Shown here: piece after piece, positions 48,561-56,692 of the stretch
How the letters are laid out: each line of letters opens with the position of its first letter
How positions within the stretch are numbered: the first letter of the stretch is position 1
Source of the DNA: Mesorhizobium sp.
GTDB taxonomy: Bacteria > Pseudomonadota > Alphaproteobacteria > Rhizobiales > Rhizobiaceae
Direction: 5' to 3'
NCBI RefSeq assembly: GCF_016793485.1
Contig: NZ_JAEULZ010000030.1
Coordinates: 124,001 to 188,000 of the forward strand
DNA length: 64,000 nt
The notes under the pieces: model-generated
Databases searched by the model: none
Told to the model about the DNA's origin: nothing
The model's input: the letters and a program-made list of their open reading frames with translations, nothing else
Program-made: the position numbers and the translations under genes

Positions 48561-48947
48561 ATGGCTCGTCCGAAAACACCTCGACTAAAGGCCGACGTAA
48601 CGGGATATTCGACCAAGCATCCGGAGCGATTTCGACCGAAACCGAACGCAACCGTGGTCGATCGACCCGTGGGTGAACCTTACGACTGGCTGAAGCCTGA
48701 AGCGCATGAAGCCTGGCAAGAACTGGCCGACAATCTGCCCTGGCTCAACTATTCACATCGCGCCATCGTCGGCTTGACCGCGTATCTGGCGGGCAGGCTA
48801 CGGCTAGGCACCTTGCCGGACAGCGGCGCCAATCTGCTGCGTCAATGTCTGGGTTCGCTGGGGGCGACACCTGCCGATTTCGCGAAGGTTGGCTGGGCGC
48901 CGCCGGTTGATGACGATGATGATCCGGGCGGGGAGTTTTTTCGGTGA
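48561..48947 (+). CDS. Phage terminase small subunit-like protein
   Basis: This 128-aa protein resembles P27-type small terminases: a basic start (ARPKTPRLKADVTGYSTKHPERF), EPYDWLKPEAHEAWQELAD, and a helical middle ending in an acidic tail. Small terminase binds the packaging site. No large subunit is found in the element. It is the last plus-strand gene before the antisense deaminase cargo. The ribosome site is GGGGGTC at 10-12 bp. Confidence 0.6.
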   Translation: MARPKTPRLKADVTGYSTKHPERFRPKPNATVVDRPVGEPYDWLKPEAHEAWQELADNLPWLNYSHRAIVGLTAYLAGRLRLGTLPDSGANLLRQCLGSLGATPADFAKVGWAPPVDDDDDPGGEFFR

Positions 48948-48954
48948 GCGGGGC

Positions 48955-50487
48955 TTATGTATGCATTTCTTTTTCAAGGTCCGCCGGCTTGTCAGTTACC
49001 GTGCTGAACACCTTCACCATGGCATCGGTTACAAACTTCTCCAGTTCTAGGTAATAGGGGTACTTAACGTCGCAAACCGGCGCCGGTTCGCCGCCTCGGT
49101 AAGGCTCGAATTCCCCACCCGATCTTTTCCGCTTACCTCGCTCGAAAAGCTCTCGGTATCTTCGAGGCGAGATCCCATGGAAGTGCTGAAACTGTACAGC
49201 AGGATAGCTTTGGTATCGTCCCCGATCGCTGCTCTCGATCTGTATCGAGTCTGAATGCAGGTCAAGCGCTAGACTCTTTGGGTATGGTTCTAGGAAAAAT
49301 ACCTTGGCTATTCCGGCGGAGACGATGTGTTTGGCGCACATGTGGCAAGGGAAAGTCGTGCAGTACAGGATTCCATCCTTCAGCGCGTGACCTAGTCGAG
49401 CGGCATCAGAGATCGCTGACATCTCTGCGTGCACGATACGCCCGTATTCCAACGCATCCATGAACTGGGAATCCTGCACAGGGAGAGAGTCGATAACCTC
49501 AGAAACGTTCTTGGTTGGATCGATAATTTTGACTAGCTCCGAGAGAATCTCTCGTTTTCGCTGATCATTGGAGTCGAAGCGTCGAATGTACTCCCGGTCA
49601 TCATGAAGTTCGTCACACCAATAGGTGCCGCCAGTGGCTTTCGGTACCTCGTTCGATCCAAGGGAAAGAACCTCACCCCTCTCCGAGAAGACCGCAGCAC
49701 CAACCTGTCGAGAAAGATCGAGCGTGCGCAAAGCGGCCGCCTTCGCAACAAACATGCCATACTCAAGATGCGTGGGTGAGATGGAGTTTGAGCCGAAAAG
49801 GAGTTCGCCGAAGCGATCCACTTGACGCTCGACGGGCTGCTCCGCGTCAGTGTTTATGATGAAGTCCGCATCGTGAAATATCTTGGAAACGCGTTGGCCA
49901 TGAGTATTTGAAATTTCGTGCTCGTCAGCCTGAGTCAACGTCTCAGCTTTATCACGAAAGCGTTGAGGACCCGACGTGTTGTCATCGCTCGCAAAACGGC
50001 GTGACAGATAATCCACCCTCGCTCCACGCCTTGAGTAAACGGACACCTGAAAAAAAAGGTCTCCGTAAACCGAACGCAGCAGGTCAATTTCTTCTTTTCG
50101 TTTGAACTGATGGAGGATGTACGCGATTTTGCTGTAGTTATTCGAACCAATCGCGTCCTGCGCTCGCAGCCGGCGCTTAATCACTCGCATGATCGTGGCC
50201 GCGGCCAAAAAAGCATTATCTGAGAAATGTTCTCGTAGCTGATCGCCATAAGCGATGTGCGTCTCGTAACGCTCGTAAAGTGGTGTTTTTTTCAGCTGGC
50301 TCTTTGGTCGGACGTATTTTTGGAAAACGGAAAAGACGTCCGTCACCTTAATTTCCACGACGTGATAGTCGCGTGTTTCCAGATATTTTCGAAGGGCTGA
50401 AATCGACTGCGTAATTTCCGCGCCCATCGGGGCAACGAAGCCAAAAAACAATTCTGGAAATTTTATCGGTTTAATCGATGCGCCCAT
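48955..50487 (-). CDS. Anti-phage dCTP/dCMP deaminase (AvcD-like)
   Basis: This 510-aa protein has an N-terminal P-loop-like domain (FGFVAPMGAEITQSISALRK, no canonical GKS/T) and a C-terminal zinc cytidine-deaminase domain with HAEMSAISDAAR and TTFPCHMCAKHIVSAG. This architecture matches anti-phage dCTP deaminases such as AvcD, which deplete dCTP after infection. AvcD itself is held inactive by an RNA, AvcI. The gene is antisense to the phage genes, AT-richer than them, and lies where capsid, portal and terminase genes would be expected. It starts 56 bp from a divergent 58-aa gene. Confidence 0.8.
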   Translation of the reverse strand: MGASIKPIKFPELFFGFVAPMGAEITQSISALRKYLETRDYHVVEIKVTDVFSVFQKYVRPKSQLKKTPLYERYETHIAYGDQLREHFSDNAFLAAATIMRVIKRRLRAQDAIGSNNYSKIAYILHQFKRKEEIDLLRSVYGDLFFQVSVYSRRGARVDYLSRRFASDDNTSGPQRFRDKAETLTQADEHEISNTHGQRVSKIFHDADFIINTDAEQPVERQVDRFGELLFGSNSISPTHLEYGMFVAKAAALRTLDLSRQVGAAVFSERGEVLSLGSNEVPKATGGTYWCDELHDDREYIRRFDSNDQRKREILSELVKIIDPTKNVSEVIDSLPVQDSQFMDALEYGRIVHAEMSAISDAARLGHALKDGILYCTTFPCHMCAKHIVSAGIAKVFFLEPYPKSLALDLHSDSIQIESSDRGRYQSYPAVQFQHFHGISPRRYRELFERGKRKRSGGEFEPYRGGEPAPVCDVKYPYYLELEKFVTDAMVKVFSTVTDKPADLEKEMHT

Positions 50488-50543
50488 GAAACATCCCCCC
50501 GGATTTCGTGTTAGGCTTCGATTGTTAACTCCCGGAGGGAACA

Positions 50544-50720
50544 ATGGCTGGAATGAATCCGGAAAGAAAGACCCAGAACGACATAGAAAAAGCCAACCGA
50601 AAAATGCTTGAAGAACAGGATAAGCGTTTGAAAGAATGGCGTGAAAATCGGATTAATTCCATCGACAGAGATCGTAAGGAGGCTTCGTCTCAGCACCTGA
50701 GGTCGATGTCTCTCAGATAG
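50544..50720 (+). CDS. 58-aa charged helical protein divergent to the deaminase
   Basis: ATG 50544 has a strong CGGAGGG. The product is very hydrophilic and helical (NDIEKANRKMLEEQDKRLKE, then WRENRINSIDRDRKEASS). It is not a member of a family I know. Only 56 bp separate its start from the deaminase start, so at least one of the two promoters must lie within the opposite gene. A terminator follows at 50789. A role in controlling the deaminase is possible. Confidence 0.6.
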   Translation: MAGMNPERKTQNDIEKANRKMLEEQDKRLKEWRENRINSIDRDRKEASSQHLRSMSLR

Positions 50721-50788
50721 AATCAGTTCGGATTTGCTTCATCGCCTGGCCGCAATTGGCAGGGCGATAGGGACAGATATGTCACTTC

Positions 50789-50810
50789 AAAGCCGCCTCT
50801 GGGCGGCTTT
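50789..50810 (+). terminator. Terminator-like hairpin after the 58-aa gene
   Basis: AAAGCCGCC and GGCGGCTTT are perfect 9-bp arms around TCTG. It separates the defence cargo from the tail genes. Confidence 0.7.
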
Positions 50811-50893
50811 CCATCAGGTCCGCCGCACACCAGACATACCGTAACGGCAATGCGCCCCACATAGGCGTCGCCGTCCAATCAACAGGAAACACC

Positions 50894-51094
50894 ATGACCA
50901 ATTTCGACCGGGCGTTCCGCGCCGCGGCAGCCTTGTCGCGCCATTTATCCGGCCGCGGAACTACCTACGACGAGATCTCGGACGCCCTGCTTGCGGAGGG
51001 TCTCGCCATCAGCATCGGAACCCGCAGCCGCGCAGAGACCGCAGAACGCCTGCGCGCCTTAGCCGCCTATCTGGAGGCGACCGATGGCAACTGA
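50894..51094 (+). CDS. Hypothetical small phage protein before tape measure
   Basis: This 66-aa helical protein (FRAAAALSRHLSGRGTTYDEI, then AETAERLRALAAYLEATD) overlaps the tape-measure start by 11 bp. At this position siphophages often encode tail assembly chaperones, but no sequence match is evident. AGGAAACACC precedes the ATG. It is the first gene of the tail part. Confidence 0.55.
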   Translation: MTNFDRAFRAAAALSRHLSGRGTTYDEISDALLAEGLAISIGTRSRAETAERLRALAAYLEATDGN

Positions 51095-52910
51095 TATGCA
51101 GCGCTTGGTCGTTGCGCTTGAAGCACGTACGAAAGCTTTCGAGAACGCGCTCAACAAAGCGAATGGCATTGCTAACAAACGCGCTCGGGCGATCGAAACC
51201 ACTTTTGCCAAAGCCAACGCGAAGATTGGCTCGACCATAGCCGGTATCGGTAAGGGATGGGTTGCTGGCATCGCCGCTGGACTTTCCGCTGGCGCAGTAG
51301 CCAAATTCTCCGACGCAGCTACGCGCATCAACAACGCCCTCAAGGTGGCCGGCTTGTCCGGCGAGGATCTGCAGAAAACCTATGCGGCGTTGCGCGACAG
51401 CGCCATGAAAAACGCTGTCCCGCTTGAGGATATGGTCACCCTCTACAGTCGAGCCTCGATGGCCGCAAACAATCTCGGCGCCAGCCAGGAAGACTTGCGC
51501 AAATTTTCCGAAAATGTCGCGTTGTCCCTACGAGTGTCCGGAAAGTCGGCACAGGAAAGCAGCGGCGCGCTATTGCAGCTGAGTCAGGTGCTGGGTGGCA
51601 GTGTCGTCCAAGCTCAGGAATATAATTCGCTGATTGATGGGGCCTACCCACTGCTACAGGCGGTGGCCTCGGGATTGAAGGAAGCGGGCGGCGATGTCGG
51701 CAAGCTGACGCAGCTTGTAAAGGCTGGCAAGGTTCCGACCAAGGCGTTCTTTGACGCATTCCAAGCGGGTGCCGTCGTGCTCGAGCAGAAGGTTGCCGGA
51801 TCCCAACTTACGCTTAGTTCGGCACTGGGTAATTTACAGACGGCGCTGATTGATACGGCTTATGAATTCAACACGTCCACCGATGCCGGCGGCCGCTTCG
51901 CTAAAGGCATCAACAACGTTGCCGAAGCCCTCGCCAGTTTCGACGTATCGGGATTCCTAGCTGAGCTTGGCGAAGCGAAATCTGCCCTCGAGAGTTTCTT
52001 GACCGACGTCGGAAACTCAGACTTCTTCAAGTGGCTGGCAGAGCAGGCAGTTGGTCAGGAGATTACGATCGGTCAGCCGATCAATCTGGAAACGGTCGAC
52101 GCGCAGAACAAGTTGGCGACACTTCAGCGCGACATCGATCTGCTGAAGGAGCGCATCGAGGAAAACAAGAAAGTCGAACTGGATTCGACCGAAGCTTCCG
52201 CACGGCTTGCAGATCTCCTGAAGCAAGCAGCGGCTGTCCGCGCCACGATATCCGGACTGCAGACTGGACCAGGCTATCAGCCTGGCACTCCGGGCGATCC
52301 CAATGCGCTCGCGCAACGCACGGGCGGACTAGCACCTCCTGTGGTAGCGAAACCTGTGTCGCTCACCGGGTATGCATTGCCGGGCGATTCTGACGGCGGC
52401 AAGAAGGAACGGCTGAACGAATACGAGCGGGAAAACGAGCAGATACGCGAGAGGACTGCTGCTCTGCAGGCAGAGACGGCTGCGCTAGCTGGACTGAATC
52501 CTCTCATCAACGATTACGGATACGCAGTCGAAAAGGCGAGGGCGGTTTCAGAACTGGAAAACGCGGCACTTGCCGCCAAGGTCGAGCTTACACCGCAGGT
52601 GAAGGCGAGCATCGATGGTCTCGCCACGAGCTATGCCAACGCTGTGGTGGAAGCCGAAATGCTGGCGGAAAGCCAGGAGTCTGTGCGCGAGGCTGCGGAA
52701 GGTCTCCGTGATCTCGGCAAAGATGTCTTGGGCGGAATTGTCTCCGATCTGCGCCAGGGGAAAAGCGCCGCAGACATTCTTGCGAGTGCCTTGGACCGCG
52801 TCGCCGACCGGCTGGCCAGCATGGCGCTGGACTCGCTCTTCAGCGGTCTGGGCGGCGGCGGCGCCCCCATCGGTGGACTGCACAAACTCAATTTCCGGAG
52901 AGCCGCATGA
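51084..52910 (+). CDS. Phage tail tape-measure protein
   Basis: This 608-aa protein has an N-terminal tape-measure domain: helical MQRLVVALEARTKAFENAL, then a Gly-rich hydrophobic segment GKGWVAGIAAGLSAGAVAKF. A long alpha-helical body ends in coiled-coil stretches (QNKLATLQRDIDLLKERIEE). Length sets tail length; at roughly 1.5 A per residue this would be near 90 nm, a short tail if the whole protein is extended. It overlaps the next gene by an ATGA. Confidence 0.85.
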   Translation: MATDMQRLVVALEARTKAFENALNKANGIANKRARAIETTFAKANAKIGSTIAGIGKGWVAGIAAGLSAGAVAKFSDAATRINNALKVAGLSGEDLQKTYAALRDSAMKNAVPLEDMVTLYSRASMAANNLGASQEDLRKFSENVALSLRVSGKSAQESSGALLQLSQVLGGSVVQAQEYNSLIDGAYPLLQAVASGLKEAGGDVGKLTQLVKAGKVPTKAFFDAFQAGAVVLEQKVAGSQLTLSSALGNLQTALIDTAYEFNTSTDAGGRFAKGINNVAEALASFDVSGFLAELGEAKSALESFLTDVGNSDFFKWLAEQAVGQEITIGQPINLETVDAQNKLATLQRDIDLLKERIEENKKVELDSTEASARLADLLKQAAAVRATISGLQTGPGYQPGTPGDPNALAQRTGGLAPPVVAKPVSLTGYALPGDSDGGKKERLNEYERENEQIRERTAALQAETAALAGLNPLINDYGYAVEKARAVSELENAALAAKVELTPQVKASIDGLATSYANAVVEAEMLAESQESVREAAEGLRDLGKDVLGGIVSDLRQGKSAADILASALDRVADRLASMALDSLFSGLGGGGAPIGGLHKLNFRRAA

Positions 52911-53611
52911 GCGCATTTCTCGCAGTGACGTACGACGATCGCGTCGAGCTTCTTACCGATGGCGCTATCTATACCGCGGACGGCACTCTAACGGGCATTC
53001 GGCGCAAGGTCTGGCCGGTCGGCAATTTGCCGATCGCCATCACGGGTCGTGGAAATTCGGGGGTGCTCGACGCTTTCGTAGCGGTGTTCCGAGTGGCGGC
53101 TGGTGCCTGCGCAACCGTCGACGACGCGTTGGCCTCAATGGCCGGCGTCATTGAAAGACGGGCCGGGAAGGGGATGCCATCTGATGTCGAGATGGTGATC
53201 TGCGCCATCTCGGAATCTCGCGGGCCGTCCCTCTTCTATTTTGCTACCGCGGATATGTGGGGCGCGGGTATCGAGCCATGGACGTTGGTCGAGGTCGATA
53301 GCCCGTTTTACGGCGGTCCTCTCGTCGACGTGTCAGATCTGTCCGCGCGAGATGGCCTTGCCGAAGTTGGCGCCGAGGTATTCTCGCGGATGCGGCGTAC
53401 GCCGGGCCGTAATCCACTCAATCCGGAGATGCCAAAACTGTACGGCATCGGTGGCCACGTCGACCACACTACAGTGTCGGCCGCGGGCTGCACCATTGAG
53501 CGCATTCATGAGTGGCCGGAGGACGTGGTTGGTAGAAGGATCGACGGTCTCGGCGCCGACAAATCGTTCGGCAGCCGCTTCGGCGCCAGGGTGGTGAAGT
53601 CGAGAAGGTGA
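52907..53611 (+). CDS. Phage-element protein, Ntn-hydrolase/HslV-like, paralogue 1
   Basis: This 234-aa protein has residues DGA at 18-20 and KVW at 34-36, a Gly-rich strand (PIAITGRGNSGVLDAF) and a conserved C-terminal EDVVGRRIDGLGA. The same layout is in the product of 54422-55087. It resembles HslV/proteasome beta strands, where GDGQVT, a KV and a G-x-A-G strand follow the N-terminal Thr. Here the first residues are MSAFLAVT, so the catalytic Thr would not be terminal and activity is doubtful. It follows the tape measure by ATGA overlap. Confidence 0.55.
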   Translation: MSAFLAVTYDDRVELLTDGAIYTADGTLTGIRRKVWPVGNLPIAITGRGNSGVLDAFVAVFRVAAGACATVDDALASMAGVIERRAGKGMPSDVEMVICAISESRGPSLFYFATADMWGAGIEPWTLVEVDSPFYGGPLVDVSDLSARDGLAEVGAEVFSRMRRTPGRNPLNPEMPKLYGIGGHVDHTTVSAAGCTIERIHEWPEDVVGRRIDGLGADKSFGSRFGARVVKSRR

Positions 53612-54009
53612 GCTACATCGGCATTCCGTTCCTAGATCGCGGCAGGGATAAGGCCGGCTGCGACTGCTGGGGGCTCGTCCGCCTCGTGTTCGCAGACCGC
53701 GGTGTCGATCTGCCCACTTACGGCGAGATTGGCGCGAAAGAGGTGCTGGCGGTCGCTCGCGCTATGCAAGCGGACAGCATCGTAGAGCCGTGGCTTGAAG
53801 CGACAAAGCCCTATCGAAAGCTTGACGTCGTCGTGATGAAACGCCTTTCCGAGATCGGCCGGGCTCCGGTCCATGTCGGTGTTTTGATCGATGCCAAGCG
53901 CATGCTTCACACGACAAAGGATGTGGGGTCTGCCCACATAGTTCCGCTCAACTCGCCGGCCCTGCCGTTCCGCGTTTTTGGCGTTTACCGACACAAGGAA
54001 CTTGCATGA
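53608..54009 (+). CDS. NlpC/P60-family tail assembly peptidase-like protein
   Basis: This 133-aa protein has the catalytic Cys in GCDCWGLVRLVF and the catalytic His in HVGVLIDAKRMLHTTK, the order of NlpC/P60 cysteine peptidases. Phage tail-tip proteins of this kind (gpK-like) help tail assembly or cross the cell wall. The GTG start overlaps the preceding stop (GTGA). Its end overlaps the J-like gene. Confidence 0.85.
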   Translation: MSYIGIPFLDRGRDKAGCDCWGLVRLVFADRGVDLPTYGEIGAKEVLAVARAMQADSIVEPWLEATKPYRKLDVVVMKRLSEIGRAPVHVGVLIDAKRMLHTTKDVGSAHIVPLNSPALPFRVFGVYRHKELA

Positions 54010-54425
54010 ACAATATTGAAGGACTCTACCGTCGGCCGTTCTCGACTGAGCCGCCTAAGCGACTGGCGTTCGCGCCAGGACTAACTCTCGCCGACATGGC
54101 AGCGATGGCAGATCTGCCGTCCGACTTCGGGGAGACAGGAACAATCTGCGTTGGTGGCCGCGTTATGCCGCGCGATATGTGGTCGACGGCGACGCCCAAG
54201 TCTGGCCATGTCGTGACGTTCCATCACATGCCGCTTCATGGCGGCGGTGGCGGGCGCAAGGCAGTGCTGGGCATCATCGTAGCGATTGCCACAGTACTTA
54301 CCGCAGGGCTGGCGCTTCAATACGGAATACCGGCGCTCGGCATTGCGGGCGGCACCTGGCAGGCTGCGCTAGTCGGCAGTTGCTTTTCGCCCACTGGATC
54401 CTGCGCGCTGGAGGCCATGCAATGA
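54006..54425 (+). CDS. Tail-tip protein J-like N-terminal fragment
   Basis: This 139-aa protein starts like J-type tail-tip/host-specificity proteins: LTLADMAAMADLP, then ICVGGRVMPRDMWSTATPKSGHVVTF. A Gly-rich loop (HGGGGGRKAVLGIIVAIATV) and a hydrophobic stretch follow. Full J proteins are usually near 1,000 residues; here the frame ends at 54425, directly at the next ATG. Either the gene is truncated or the element uses a short J form. Coupled by ATGA on both sides. Confidence 0.65.
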   Translation: MNNIEGLYRRPFSTEPPKRLAFAPGLTLADMAAMADLPSDFGETGTICVGGRVMPRDMWSTATPKSGHVVTFHHMPLHGGGGGRKAVLGIIVAIATVLTAGLALQYGIPALGIAGGTWQAALVGSCFSPTGSCALEAMQ

Positions 54426-55087
54426 GTTCGATACACTGCTTTCGAACTCTTACCGGGTTTGCCGTTTTATCGGATGGCGCCGTAACCGACCTTCACACAG
54501 GAAATCTCGCCGCGACTACATCGAAGGTTTGGTGCGGCAACAATTTTGCGGTCGGCCTGCTTGGGCATCCGCACAACCTGATTGCCGGATCGGCCCGCGC
54601 CCTGGCGGAAGCGCAGTCGTTTGATCATGTGTGCGACCTGATCGATAAACAGCTTCCGGTGCGCAAAGTGCTTACACCGGATTGTTTGGCGACGGTACCA
54701 GTCGTCGGTTGGTCGGATCGAACTCAATCTTGGGTCATGGTCGTCGCCAATTTCTCGGACCAAGATCCGAACTTCGCACCGTGGTCAATCAATGTGATCG
54801 AAGGCGCCGAGTTCAGTCGCGGTCCGGTTGTTCCACTCGAGGAGATGAAGGAAATTTTCGCTGGCCGGTTGTGGCAATTTGACGAGCCAGGGATACGCAG
54901 GATTGGCGCTGACTATTTCGAGGCTCAGCGTCGGATAAAAATGCAAACGCCGGGCTTTCCGCCGATGCACATGGTTGGCTCCTTCGTCGAACTAACCATT
55001 GTCGACCACGCTGGTGTGCGTCAGGAGCGTCTGCGGACGTTGGAGCAGGATGTGGTTGGGCGGCCGATTGAGCCGTTGGCGGCTTAA
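54422..55087 (+). CDS. Phage-element protein, Ntn-hydrolase/HslV-like, paralogue 2
   Basis: This 221-aa protein has DGA at 18-20 and KVW at 35-37, then FAVGLLGHPHNLIAGSARAL, matching paralogue 1 across its length. The middle share is PW-x-x-x-V-x-x-x-x-F...GP, and the C-terminal one is DVVGRPIEPLAA. It occupies the place where the main body of J should be. A structural or receptor-binding role is as likely as enzymatic activity. A strong terminator follows at 55161. Confidence 0.6.
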   Translation: MSSIHCFRTLTGFAVLSDGAVTDLHTGNLAATTSKVWCGNNFAVGLLGHPHNLIAGSARALAEAQSFDHVCDLIDKQLPVRKVLTPDCLATVPVVGWSDRTQSWVMVVANFSDQDPNFAPWSINVIEGAEFSRGPVVPLEEMKEIFAGRLWQFDEPGIRRIGADYFEAQRRIKMQTPGFPPMHMVGSFVELTIVDHAGVRQERLRTLEQDVVGRPIEPLAA

Positions 55088-55160
55088 CGCTGCCTTCACA
55101 CCCTTGCCTCACAGTGGCAATGCGGGTTGTTCCTGCGTCCCGCAAGTGCACCGCGTTGAC

Positions 55161-55197
55161 AAGCCCGTCGCCTTCACCCCGCGACGGGCTTTAATTT
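55161..55197 (+). terminator. Rho-independent terminator after the tail genes
   Basis: AAGCCCGTCGC pairs perfectly with GCGACGGGCTT across a 9-nt loop, and TTAATTTT follows. The rest of 55088-55432 holds no gene I can support. Confidence 0.85.
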
Positions 55198-55432
55198 TCG
55201 ATAACATCCATGCGGATGTCGCGGAGCTACCGATAAGCTACAACTCGATGGTGGTGCTGGTAGTAAGCGGAGAGCCAGCTTGCGCAGCTACCGACTGCAG
55301 CAGCACTCTCGATTTGATCAGTACGGGCTTTTCGTATCCGCGCTTGGCATATTGCTGAGTTTCCAAATTCCTCTCCTTTGGATGCTCCGCCCGATGACTA
55401 GGATGCTGTAGATGCAGGGGGGGGTAGCAAGC

Positions 55433-55460
55433 AAAAAGCCCGGCGCGATGGTCGGGCTTT
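55433..55460 (-). terminator. Terminator of the 91-aa minus-strand gene
   Basis: AAAGCCCG and CGGGCTTT flank a 10-nt loop; read on the minus strand, the stem is followed by TTT. A G8 tract lies just outside it at 55417. Confidence 0.7.
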
Positions 55461-55476
55461 GGTCTGATGCGCCAGA

Positions 55477-55752
55477 TCACTTCTGCATGCGGCCTGGCTT
55501 GTCGCTTGGTTTTCGCAGGCGCCACAGTTGCTGGCTGCGTTCCCAAACGACACCATCGCCACTCAACTCCCGAAACGCATCGTTAATGCGCTTATCAAGT
55601 GCCCAATTTCCGTTCTTGTTTCTCGACGTAAGGGATGCATCGACATGCTGTCTGACGTGCTGCGCAACTCGTGTTTGATAAAGGCGCTTACCCGATGAGA
55701 CTTCACCCATCATCCATTGCGCGACGGCGGAAATTTGCGGATTCCCATCCAT
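55477..55752 (-). CDS. Hypothetical helical phage protein
   Basis: This 91-aa protein looks winged-helix-like: QISAVAQWMMGEVSSGKRLYQ, RVAQHVRQHVDASL, then ERSQQLWRLRKP. I know no family. It lies on the minus strand after its own terminator, next to the Cas2-like gene, so it belongs to a minus-strand cargo unit at the right end of the element. Confidence 0.5.
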   Translation of the reverse strand: MDGNPQISAVAQWMMGEVSSGKRLYQTRVAQHVRQHVDASLTSRNKNGNWALDKRINDAFRELSGDGVVWERSQQLWRLRKPSDKPGRMQK

Positions 55753-55782
55753 GTTGATCTCGCTTCAGGTCATCAAAAAATG

Positions 55783-55807
55783 AAAAGGCCCGCCACAAGG
55801 GCGGGCC
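55783..55807 (-). terminator. Terminator of the Cas2/SinR-like gene
   Basis: On the minus strand GGCCCGCC pairs with GGCGGGCC across a short loop, and TTTT followed by further T comes after. It lies directly after the 55816 stop. Confidence 0.8.
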
Positions 55808-55815
55808 GGCCGGTG

Positions 55816-56091
55816 TTAAGCGGCGCGCTGGTACTGCATCTTGCTATCCAGCCAGTCGACGACATCTTTGGGCCCCCAGCCGGTGTAAGGCTTGGTCACC
55901 CGCAGAACGAAAAAGTGGTCGTTGCTGTCGAGATGCTTTTTGAAACGCGCGTAGACCTGATCAGCGGTCTCGAGCGTGTCGATGATGTAGGAAGACTCAG
56001 AAAGTCGAGCGTAGTCCGTCTTGCGGATTTCGGCGACGATGTTCGGACGCTTCACCTCTTTGTTGAGGTCGTAGTTCACTGAAAACAGCAT
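55816..56091 (-). CDS. SinR/Cas2-fold-like small protein
   Basis: This 91-aa protein opens MLFSVNYDLNK, then YARLSESSYIIDTLETADQV and LDSNDHFFVLRV, a layout shared by SinR-type and Cas2-like ferredoxin folds, where a first strand ends in an Asp. No CRISPR array or cas genes are near, so it is not part of a CRISPR system. Its function is unknown. AAGGA lies about 10 bp upstream of the ATG. Confidence 0.5.
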   Translation of the reverse strand: MLFSVNYDLNKEVKRPNIVAEIRKTDYARLSESSYIIDTLETADQVYARFKKHLDSNDHFFVLRVTKPYTGWGPKDVVDWLDSKMQYQRAA

Positions 56092-56501
56092 GGGAGGAGC
56101 TGTCCTTCTATTAGGGTTGATGTTGAACCCTCGGGACGCTATCTCTCCTTTTGCACAGTGAGTGACGCGTTGTCCGCCTCACGGCATTCACCGCGACACA
56201 AACAAGAGGGCTGCACCCGATTTCGGATGCAGCCCTTTTTGGTTTGGCTGCGGACCTTCTTGCAGATGCAGCGCAACCATGACAGGAAAATTCGATCCTG
56301 TCTACACTAATTGTTAACCGTCGCGCTTTGTAGCTAAGGGTATACCCGTTATCCCCAACCGTCAATTCTCTATTTTGGACAAAATGACGCTATGGCCGGG
56401 ATGCCCGTTAGCGGCACCGACTTAGGTGGCGAGCATGTGGTGATGCTGTTTTCCGTGAACAAGACAGGAGTGCTGACGTAACGGGAGATTCGTTTGGCGC
56501 C
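56092..56501. other. 410-bp region with a plus-strand terminator and an operator-like dyad
   Basis: A terminator GGGCTGCA...TGCAGCCCTTTTT (56208-56240) points rightward although no plus-strand gene is upstream. The perfect dyad ATTTTG-GA-CAAAAT lies at 56372-56385. A 29-codon frame begins near 56391 but has no good ribosome site. No gene is supported. Confidence 0.45.
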
Positions 56502-56666
56502 CTACTCCGCGGCGCCCTTCGGCAGGAAGCCTTTGGTCTCGAGGTGCTCCATAAGAACCTTCTCCACCAAGCTCGATACCGATCGGCGATCCTCTTTGGC
56601 GGCTTGGTCGAGTGCTTCCTTCAACTCAACCGGTATGCGCAACGCCAGATTGGCGGACTTGACCAT
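56502..56666 (-). CDS. Ribbon-helix-helix (CopG-like) small regulator
   Basis: This 54-aa protein matches ribbon-helix-helix regulators: first strand ANLALRIPVELKEALD, then AKEDRRSVSSLVEKVLMEHL. Such proteins bind as dimers of dimers to short dyads and often repress themselves. The dyads at 56693 and 56740 lie just upstream, making self-regulation likely. The start is ATG 56666; longer in-frame sequence is unconserved. Confidence 0.8.
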   Translation of the reverse strand: MVKSANLALRIPVELKEALDQAAKEDRRSVSSLVEKVLMEHLETKGFLPKGAAE

Positions 56667-56692
56667 GTAATCTCTCTGATTTGAATGTGTAC

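Noticed and set aside
55477-56091. CRISPR-related locus, because of the Cas2-like fold
   Set aside because: No repeat-spacer array or other cas genes in the window.
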